8,566 nucleotides of DNA. It comes from an uncultured Lachnospiraceae bacterium (GTDB lineage Bacteria > Bacillota > Clostridia > Lachnospirales > Lachnospiraceae). Below, in pieces: positions 1-5,403 of this stretch (its first letter is position 1; every line of letters begins with the position of its first letter). Made by a program: the position numbers and the translations under genes. Where the stretch lies: positions 1 through 8,566 of the forward strand of contig CAKRWX010000091.1 of the NCBI GenBank assembly GCA_934418055.1, written 5' to 3'. The notes beneath the pieces are model-generated. The model was not told the DNA's origin. It saw only the letters and a list, made by a program, of their open reading frames with translations, and made no database searches.

Positions 1-1166
1 CGGTAAAGCTGGTGGTAGAGCCTTACATGGAAGTGGCAGTGAACGGTGTAACCGAGGAAAATGGAAAACGGATCATTTCCCTGGAGATCAATGCCAGATA
101 CAATGTGAAAGCAACGACTGCTGGAACTGGTGAGTCCATGAAAGAAAGTGGAATTGCTAAAAATACCATTGTGATCGGAACTGGAATTTCGTATCAGGTA
201 GACACTCCGGTAACGATTACCATTCCGCTTCCGATGGATTATCCGGTGGAGAATTTATTTATCAGACATATTTTGCATAGTGGAAAAGAAGTGTATTACC
301 CAGTAACCGTGACAGTGGAAAATGGGGTGAACATGGCAGAATTTGTTAATAAAGATGGATTCAGTACCTTCGAGCTGTTATCAGATGGACGAACCGGTTC
401 CATTCTTTACGACAATGGCATTGGAACCAGAAGTTATACCTTGGAGCAGGTTGGCGAGGCGCTTCCGACCGTAAATAAGAGTGGATATCTGTTTAAGGGA
501 TGGGAGATCAATGGTACTTTGTATACAGAGTTTACATTGGAACTGCTGGATATGATTGACCGCGCAGACGGAAAGCGTGTGAAAGCACAAGCGGTATTGG
601 AGCAGATAAACTCTGGAGAAAACGATTCGGGTAAAGATGACTCTGGCACAAATGGTTCTAATAAGGGCAATTCCAGCACAGGAACTTCCCGCAGTACAAG
701 CCGTGATACAGAGCGCAGCACCTGGAGTGCGAAGAAGGTCAATGGCATTACCAGATGGAGATATTACGATTTCAAAGGCCTTTATGTACGCAGCACCTGG
801 AAAAAGCTGACCTACAACGGAACCATTTCCTGGTATCATTTCGGAGCAGACGGCTACATGGATACCGGCTGGTTTATGGACACCGATGGCCGCTGGTACT
901 ACTTAAATCCAGTCTCCGATGGCACCCAGGGCGCCATGAAGACCGGCTGGTTCACCGATCCCCAGGACGGTCACCGCTATTACTTAGATCCAAAGACTGG
1001 AGCCATGGTAACTGGCTGGAAGCTGATCGACGGAATCTGGTACTACTTCAACGAAACCAGCAGCGGTACTTCCGGATGGAGTTACAGTACCACAGAGAAA
1101 AAGTGGGTGTATGTGGATAAGAAGCAGAAACCACTGGGAATATTAGAAGAGAATAAGAAGAGATAA
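1..1166 (+). CDS. Cell wall-binding repeat surface protein, 3' part (5' end outside window)
   Basis: The frame is open from base 3 with no stop upstream, so this is the C-terminal part of a larger secreted protein. The GTG at 12 is an internal codon, not a proven start. From the N-terminal side I see a beta-rich region (about 12-400) ending in a DGFSTFEL strand. Next comes an InlB B-repeat-like stretch with the GYLFKGW signature (about 435-525), then a Ser/Gly/Asn/Asp-rich linker (about 609-725). Last is a run of aromatic cell wall-binding (choline-binding type) repeats from about 792 to 1080, with motifs STWKKLTYNG, TGWF, WYYLNP, HRYYLDP and TGWKLIDGIWYYF. In this family such repeats hold proteins non-covalently on the wall through teichoic acid or other polymers. 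The last unit (about 1080-1130) is degenerate. No LPXTG motif is present. The catalytic or adhesive domain, if any, lies upstream. The family is clear, but the function is unknown. Confidence 0.85.
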   Translation, partial: VKLVVEPYMEVAVNGVTEENGKRIISLEINARYNVKATTAGTGESMKESGIAKNTIVIGTGISYQVDTPVTITIPLPMDYPVENLFIRHILHSGKEVYYPVTVTVENGVNMAEFVNKDGFSTFELLSDGRTGSILYDNGIGTRSYTLEQVGEALPTVNKSGYLFKGWEINGTLYTEFTLELLDMIDRADGKRVKAQAVLEQINSGENDSGKDDSGTNGSNKGNSSTGTSRSTSRDTERSTWSAKKVNGITRWRYYDFKGLYVRSTWKKLTYNGTISWYHFGADGYMDTGWFMDTDGRWYYLNPVSDGTQGAMKTGWFTDPQDGHRYYLDPKTGAMVTGWKLIDGIWYYFNETSSGTSGWSYSTTEKKWVYVDKKQKPLGILEENKKR

Positions 1167-1172
1167 TTTATG

Positions 1173-1212
1173 AAAGCAGGCTGATATTTATTCAATATCG
1201 GCCTGCTTTTTT
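1173..1212 (+). terminator. Rho-independent terminator after the cell wall-binding gene
   Basis: A long stem begins 6 bp after the TAA stop. AAAGCAGGC (1173-1181) pairs with GCCTGCTTT (1201-1209). The stem extends inward through TGATATT (1182-1188) and AATATCG (1194-1200) with one G-T pair, leaving a loop of about five bases. On the plus strand the stem runs into six T residues (1207-1212). On the minus strand only TTT follows the stem, so it should terminate the convergent DAHP synthase transcript less well. Confidence 0.9.
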
Positions 1213-1258
1213 ACGAATATCCAAAGTTCAGAAAGAACCGGACAATAAAATTTTAAGA

Positions 1259-2287
1259 TTACAGTCCTTCAGCAATCTCGTAGATCAGTCTTTCGGAATC
1301 TTCCCATCCCAGACATGGGTCGGTGATGGATTTGCCGTAGCAGTGTTCTCCGATCTTCTGGCTGCCTGGTTCGATATAGCTTTCTACCATGACACCTTTG
1401 ACCATCTGGTTGATCTCGCTGGAATGGCGGCGGCTGTGGAGTACTTCCTTGACAATACGGATCTGCTCCATGTACTGCTTGCCGGAGTTGGAGTGGTTGG
1501 CATCCACGATGCAGGCCGGATTTGCCAGATCCCGTTTGGCGTAAAGCTCATGAAGGAGGATCAGATCTTCATAATGGTAGTTCGGAATATACTGGCCATG
1601 CTTGTTGACTGCGCCACGCAGAATGGTGTGGGTCAGTGGATTGCCAGGTGTGTGTACTTCATAACCTCTGAAAATGAATTCGTGACCGCCCTGTGCTGCC
1701 ACAACAGAGTTTAACATAACCGATAAGTCGCCGCTGGTCGGGTTCTTCATACCAACCGGAACGTCGCAGGCGCTGGCTACCAGGCGATGCTGCTGGTTCT
1801 CAACAGAACGGGCTCCCACTGCGATGTAGGACATCAGGTCAGATAAGTAGCGCAGGTTTTCCGGATATAACATCTCATCTGCAGTCGTAAGTCCGGTTTC
1901 CTGAACCACATGCATATGCATCTTGCGGATGGCGATCAGGCCCTCATACATATTTGGTTTCTTCTCCGGGTCCGGCTGATGGAGAAGTCCCTTATAACCT
2001 TCACCGGTGGTACGTGGTTTGTTTGTATAGACACGGGGAATGATGATGATCTTATCCTTTACCTTGTCCTGTACCTTTACCAGACGGCTGGTGTAGTCTA
2101 ACACAGTAGTCTCATTATCCGCAGAGCATGGTCCGATGATCACGAGAAATTTATCACTTTCCCCGGTGATGACTTTCCTGATCTCCGCATCTCTTTTTTC
2201 TTTTAATGCGGCTAACTCGGCAGGAATCGGAAACTGTTCCCGGATTTCCGCAGGAGTTGGAAGTTTGTTGATGAATTCAAGTCCCAT
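1259..2287 (-). CDS. aroF: 3-deoxy-7-phosphoheptulonate (DAHP) synthase, type I (AroFGH family)
   Basis: This 342-residue cytosolic enzyme condenses phosphoenolpyruvate with erythrose 4-phosphate, the first step of the shikimate pathway to Phe, Tyr and Trp. Aligned by eye to E. coli AroG, the metal ligands are present: C54 (IGPCSADN), H265 (DANHSNSGK), E302 (VMVESYIE) and D323 (SITDPCLGW). The substrate-binding residues R85, K90 and R92 (RVYTNKPRTT), E138, R160 (GAR), K181 (VGMKN) and R224 (ILRGA) are also there. Length is normal for the family. There is no fused chorismate mutase or ACT domain. The segments matching the AroG feedback pocket differ (ASACDVPVG instead of ASGLSCPVG, and NPTSGD instead of NGTDG), so the effector cannot be predicted. 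The ATG start has an AGGAG site (complement of 2296-2300) eight bases upstream. The gene is divergent from the NSS transporter. The symbol is generic, since aroF, aroG and aroH cannot be told apart here. Confidence 0.95.
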   Translation of the reverse strand: MGLEFINKLPTPAEIREQFPIPAELAALKEKRDAEIRKVITGESDKFLVIIGPCSADNETTVLDYTSRLVKVQDKVKDKIIIIPRVYTNKPRTTGEGYKGLLHQPDPEKKPNMYEGLIAIRKMHMHVVQETGLTTADEMLYPENLRYLSDLMSYIAVGARSVENQQHRLVASACDVPVGMKNPTSGDLSVMLNSVVAAQGGHEFIFRGYEVHTPGNPLTHTILRGAVNKHGQYIPNYHYEDLILLHELYAKRDLANPACIVDANHSNSGKQYMEQIRIVKEVLHSRRHSSEINQMVKGVMVESYIEPGSQKIGEHCYGKSITDPCLGWEDSERLIYEIAEGL

Positions 2288-2318
2288 AGATTTTTCTCCT
2301 CTGTAAAAAATTTACTTC

Positions 2319-2347
2319 ATTATAATATGCTTTTCGGAAAAATAAAA
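2319..2347 (-). promoter_or_regulatory. Predicted promoter of the DAHP synthase gene
   Basis: Read on the minus strand there is a perfect -10 TATAAT (complement of 2319-2324). A weak -35, TTTTAT (complement of 2342-2347), lies 17 bp upstream. The expected start near 2312 gives a leader of only about 25 bases, too short for a T-box or attenuator, so control is more likely by a DNA-binding protein at the repeats just upstream. Confidence 0.6.
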
Positions 2348-2357
2348 CCCTGGAGAT

Positions 2358-2431
2358 GGAAAAAATATTTGTAAAAACGGAAAAATGTTTGTGATGGGAA
2401 ATAAAAATGTTTGTGGCTGGAAATAAATTGT
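2358..2431. repeat. Four imperfect AT-rich direct repeats in the divergent promoter region
   Basis: Four copies of a GGAAA...ATGTTTGT-like unit follow one another: 2358-2372 (GGAAAAAATATTTGT), 2379-2392 (GGAAAAATGTTTGT), 2397-2414 (GGAAATAAAAATGTTTGT) and 2419-2431 (GGAAATAAATTGT). Unit starts are 21, 18 and 22 bp apart, close to two helical turns. They fill the space between the two opposing promoters, and the last copy overlaps the -35 of the NSS gene. The best reading is a cooperative binding site for a regulator, but no known operator consensus is recognised. Confidence 0.55.
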
Positions 2432-2481
2432 AAAAAAAGTGACAGCATGATATCATAGAAACAATGGCCAAAAGCCACAAA
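2410..2481. repeat. 8-bp inverted repeat flanking the NSS promoter
   Basis: TTTGTGGC (2410-2417) is matched by its exact reverse complement GCCACAAA (2474-2481). The arms sit on either side of the -35/-10 pair, one inside the third direct repeat and one in the leader. They could be paired operator half-sites. With short arms in AT-rich DNA, chance is also possible. Confidence 0.35.
2428..2456 (+). promoter_or_regulatory. Predicted promoter of the NSS transporter gene, with extended -10
   Basis: A -35 TTGTAA (2428-2433) and a -10 TATCAT (2451-2456) are separated by 17 bp. The bases TGA before the -10 form an extended -10 (TGn). The -10 is also the right half of a perfect 10-bp palindrome, ATGATATCAT (2447-2456). 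The expected start near 2463 gives a leader of about 40 bases with a small TGGC/GCCA hairpin (2465-2477). Confidence 0.6.
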
Positions 2482-2501
2482 AAGAGAAGGGAAAAGCTGT
2501 C

Positions 2502-3833
2502 ATGGAAAAAAACAGAGATGGGTTTAGAAGCAGGACCGGGTTTGTACTTGCATGCATCGGTTCTGCAGTTGGAATGGGAAATATATGGAGATTTCCATAT
2601 ATGGTATCGGATTGGGGAGGTATGACCTTTCTGATCCCCTATGTGTTATTTGTGGTGTTGATCGGAGCGTCAGGGGTCATCGAGGAGATGGCTCTGGGAC
2701 GGGCGGCAAAGGGCGGCCCCATCAAGGCATTTGGATGCTGCACGGAGATCCGTACCGGCAAAAAGAAACCGGGAGAGATCGTTGGTGTGATTCCGGTACT
2801 CGGTTCACTGGCGCTGGCGATTGGCTATACGGTTGTGGTCGGCTGGATCTTCAAATACGCGTTTTTAGCCATCAGTGGAGGGCTGTTTCAGTTCCATCAG
2901 GATATGGACGCCATTGCCGGGCTGTTTGGAAGTACCGCTTCTGCATTCGGTAATAACATGTGGCTGGTGATCGCCATGGTGGTGACGGCTGTGATCATGG
3001 CATTTGGCATTGCAGGTGGGATCGAGCGTGCCAATAAGGTGATGATGCCGTTATTATTTGTCCTGTTTTTGGGACTTGGTATTTATATTTTTACACTGCC
3101 GGGTGCAGGCGCGGGGTATCGTTATATTTTTACCATTGATCCCCGGAAGCTGTTAGATGGAAGATTGTGGATCTATGCGTTTGGACAGGCATTTTTCTCG
3201 CTGTCCATCGCGGGAAATGGCACCGTGATCTATGGTTCTTATTTAAGTGAATCAGAGGATGTGGTCAGTTCCGCAAGAAATGTAGCGGTATTTGATACCA
3301 TGGCGGCGCTTCTGGCGGCATTTGTCATCATTCCGGGAATGGCAGTGGGAGGTGCAGAGCTTTCCTCCGGCGGTCCGGGACTGATGTTTATCTACCTGCT
3401 GAATGTGTTCAATGGAATGCCGGGCGGCAGAGTGGTGGAAATGGTGTTTTACATCTGCGTATTATTCGCAGGCTTAAGCTCTCTAGTGAATCTTTATGAA
3501 GCGCCGGTGGAGATGTTAGAGGAACGGTTTGGAATGAAGCGGAAGATGGCAGTTGCCTGCATGGCTTCGATCGGAGGCATTGCGGCCCTGCTGATCCAGG
3601 GTATCGTGTCCGGGTGGATGGATGCAGTATCCATCTACATCTGTCCACTGGGAGCCATGCTGGCAGGAATCATGTTTTTCTGGGTGGCTGGAGATGATTT
3701 TGCCCTGTCAGCAGTGAATCAGGGAAAAGAAAGACCGATTGGCAGATGGTTCCTCCCACTGGGAAGATTTGTACTGGTCCCGGCCGCGGCGATTGCGCTG
3801 ATCGCAGGAGCCGTTCTCGGAGGAATCGGCTGA
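2502..3833 (+). CDS. Neurotransmitter:sodium symporter (NSS/SNF) family amino acid transporter
   Basis: This 443-residue inner-membrane protein has the LeuT fold. Family members import amino acids with sodium. The TM1 signature is intact (GSAVGMGNIWRFPY, residues 20-33), placing G20, A22, V23 and N27 where LeuT has its sodium ligands. TM6 carries the unwound segment FGQAFFSLSIAGNG (about 227-240), with S233 in place of the LeuT Na1 threonine. TM8 carries FAGLSS (322-327), with S326 and S327 at the Na2 site. Hydrophobic segments suggest 11 helices, as in the short bacterial members MhsT and TnaT, and the length fits them rather than the 12-helix LeuT. The start ATG has a GAAGGG site (2486-2491) ten bases upstream. 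Divergence from DAHP synthase suggests an aromatic or other hydrophobic amino acid as substrate, but that is inference. The stop lies 14 bp from the convergent MATE gene. Confidence 0.92.
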   Translation: MEKNRDGFRSRTGFVLACIGSAVGMGNIWRFPYMVSDWGGMTFLIPYVLFVVLIGASGVIEEMALGRAAKGGPIKAFGCCTEIRTGKKKPGEIVGVIPVLGSLALAIGYTVVVGWIFKYAFLAISGGLFQFHQDMDAIAGLFGSTASAFGNNMWLVIAMVVTAVIMAFGIAGGIERANKVMMPLLFVLFLGLGIYIFTLPGAGAGYRYIFTIDPRKLLDGRLWIYAFGQAFFSLSIAGNGTVIYGSYLSESEDVVSSARNVAVFDTMAALLAAFVIIPGMAVGGAELSSGGPGLMFIYLLNVFNGMPGGRVVEMVFYICVLFAGLSSLVNLYEAPVEMLEERFGMKRKMAVACMASIGGIAALLIQGIVSGWMDAVSIYICPLGAMLAGIMFFWVAGDDFALSAVNQGKERPIGRWFLPLGRFVLVPAAAIALIAGAVLGGIG

Positions 3834-3834
3834 T

Positions 3835-3859
3835 CCTGTGGAAAATATTATTTCACGGG
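3835..3859. terminator. Possible bidirectional hairpin between convergent NSS and MATE genes
   Basis: CCTGTG (3835-3840) pairs with CACGGG (3854-3859) with one G-T pair. The stem continues through AAA/TTT past one bulged G and leaves a loop of about six bases containing the TAA stop of the MATE gene. No T-run follows on either strand, so it is at best a weak terminator or a stabilising 3' hairpin. No better terminator is visible for either gene. Confidence 0.3.
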
Positions 3860-5206
3860 CCTGTCAGCAAAGGTTTGTTCGATTTTTCTGATCACAAACA
3901 GATAAGAAACTCCTGTAAACACCCCGGCGGACAGCCAGGCCGCCGGATCTGCAAAGCAGGCAAGGAAATAGCTGTATAGCTTGATGGAAGCCATGGATAC
4001 GATCAGTCTGGCAATTAATTCCACCACGCCGCCCATCATCGGCAGAAAACCATATCCACAGCCCTGCATGATGTTCCGGAAGATGAAAATGGTACTTAAT
4101 GGAACAAAGAACAGGATGCACAGATGGCAGTAGGTTCTTGCCCAGGGGATCATGGCGCTTAGATCCACATCTCCCGTAAAGAACAGTCCCAGACACGGTT
4201 TGTATAAGAAGAACACAATGGCAGCAGCAGCCAGGGAATAGATGAATTCCGCAATCAGGGCATTTTTTACACCGCCCTTGATTCTGCCCACATCTCCGCT
4301 GCCGTAGTTCTGTCCGCCATAGGTAGCCATGGTCTGTCCCATGGCAATCATTCCCTGGATGACCAGATTTTCTAGTTTGTTGGCTGCGGTGTAGGCAGCA
4401 ACTGCCTCAGAACCGAATAAATTCACTGCGGACTGCATGATCATGGTTCCGGAAGAGGTGATGGCAAACTGGATGGACATAGGAACTCCGGCGGCAAGCT
4501 GGGCGCTGGTGATGGAGCCGGACAGCTTCCACTGATTCCGTTCAGGCTTTAGATCCGGCGCTTTGAACCAGATATAGATTCCACAGAGGACTGCGGAGAT
4601 CAACAGGGAAAGGTTGGTGGCCCAGGCAGCTCCTGCCACGCCCATCCGGAAGGTTACGATCAGAAGCAGATCCAGTACCACATTTAAACAGGCGGAAAAG
4701 ATCAGGAAAAACAGAGGAATCTGACTATTTCCCACGGCCCGGAGGTAGGCGGAAAACAGATTATAAAATACATTGGCAGAAATTCCTATGCTGATGACCA
4801 TGATATAGGTATAAGCGTTATCAAAAATATCTGCAGGCGTATTCATCAGAACCAGAAGCGGATGCATGATCACCAGACAGAATACCGTCATCAAAATGGA
4901 AGAAATGATGGAAAGAAGGATTCCATTGGCGACACTGGCCTTCACGCCATCCAGATCTTTGGCACCGTATTTCTGGGAGACTATTACGGAAAAACCAGAG
5001 GATACACCCTGGGCAAAGCCTGTGGTCAGAAACATGATCGTTCCGGTGGAACCAACTGCCGCTAATGCCCCGGCTCCCACGAATCGTCCCACGATGATGG
5101 TGTCCACCATGTTGTAAAGCTGCTGGAACATGTTGCCGATCATCAGCGGAATGGTAAAACGGAGCAGGATCGGCATGATCTTTCCTTTCGTCATATCTAA
5201 TTGCAT
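3848..5206 (-). CDS. MATE family efflux transporter
   Basis: This 452-residue membrane protein is of the multidrug and toxic compound extrusion family, which exports drugs or metabolites against a sodium or proton gradient. It has two homologous six-helix halves. The first has QQLYNMVDTIIVGRFVGAGA (28-47), SQKYGAKD (77-84) and LRAVGNSQIP (155-164). The second begins near VPMSIQF (241-247) and has ATYGGQNYGSGD (294-305) and the RNIMQGCGYG segment (377-386). Length is typical. The start at 5206 is preferred because an AAAGGA site lies about 12 bases upstream and a strong promoter precedes it. M5 has no Shine-Dalgarno site. M11 has AAGGA in front of it, but starting there would cut off the conserved MTKGKI beginning. 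The substrate cannot be told from sequence. The subgroup resembles the many uncharacterised clostridial MATE proteins. It is divergent from the surface protein gene and convergent with the NSS gene. Confidence 0.93.
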   Translation of the reverse strand: MQLDMTKGKIMPILLRFTIPLMIGNMFQQLYNMVDTIIVGRFVGAGALAAVGSTGTIMFLTTGFAQGVSSGFSVIVSQKYGAKDLDGVKASVANGILLSIISSILMTVFCLVIMHPLLVLMNTPADIFDNAYTYIMVISIGISANVFYNLFSAYLRAVGNSQIPLFFLIFSACLNVVLDLLLIVTFRMGVAGAAWATNLSLLISAVLCGIYIWFKAPDLKPERNQWKLSGSITSAQLAAGVPMSIQFAITSSGTMIMQSAVNLFGSEAVAAYTAANKLENLVIQGMIAMGQTMATYGGQNYGSGDVGRIKGGVKNALIAEFIYSLAAAAIVFFLYKPCLGLFFTGDVDLSAMIPWARTYCHLCILFFVPLSTIFIFRNIMQGCGYGFLPMMGGVVELIARLIVSMASIKLYSYFLACFADPAAWLSAGVFTGVSYLFVIRKIEQTFADRPVK

Positions 5207-5262
5207 ATCTTTTCGATTCCTTTCTGCAAAAATCGTTGTAAAGTTTCAAAATCCCGGATTTG

Positions 5263-5291
5263 ATTGTACGGGTGGGCACATATTTTGTCAA
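5263..5291 (-). promoter_or_regulatory. Near-consensus promoter of the MATE gene
   Basis: On the minus strand a perfect -35 TTGACA (complement of 5286-5291) and a -10 TACAAT (complement of 5263-5268) are 17 bp apart, one mismatch from the sigma-A consensus. The expected start near 5256 leaves a leader of about 50 bases. Three bases upstream of the -35 is an imperfect dyad, GATTTCC/GGAAAATC (5295-5312), that could bind a regulator. Confidence 0.75.
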
Positions 5292-5390
5292 TAAGATTTC
5301 CTTTGGAAAATCCATTTTCAGTATTAGATCCAGAAGCTTCCTCATAAGAATATACAAGTATTGGGACAAATAATCCATTACTGTGATAGA

Positions 5391-5396
5391 AGGAGG
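5391..5396 (+). promoter_or_regulatory. Ribosome binding site that fixes the start of the large surface protein
   Basis: A full AGGAGG lies seven bases before the ATG at 5404. The second in-frame ATG at 5410 would be 13 bases away, and an in-frame TAA at 5371-5373 limits any earlier start to the GTG at 5383, which lies upstream of this site. No convincing plus-strand promoter is visible in 5292-5390. Confidence 0.85.
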
Positions 5397-5403
5397 AAGA
5401 GAG

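Noticed and set aside
12..14. GTG at 12 as the true start of the first gene
   Set aside because: The frame stays open to the window edge, no Shine-Dalgarno site is visible, and a wall-bound protein would need a signal peptide, which is absent here.
381..839. Minus-strand open frames antisense to the cell wall-binding gene
   Set aside because: The sense strand carries clear repeat domains. The antisense translations show no recognisable domain and lack a start signal.
1226..1238. Small GTTC/GAAC hairpin as the terminator of the DAHP synthase gene
   Set aside because: The stem is only four base pairs and no T-run follows on the minus strand.
2429..2446. Possible TyrR box (TGTAAA-N6-TTTACA) upstream of the NSS gene
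   Set aside because: The left half TGTAAA is present at 2429-2434, but the right half at the required spacing reads GACAGC, not TTTACA.
2288..2501. T-box riboswitch or trp-type attenuator for the aromatic amino acid genes
   Set aside because: Both predicted leaders are only about 25-40 bases, with no T-box sequence, leader peptide or terminator hairpin.
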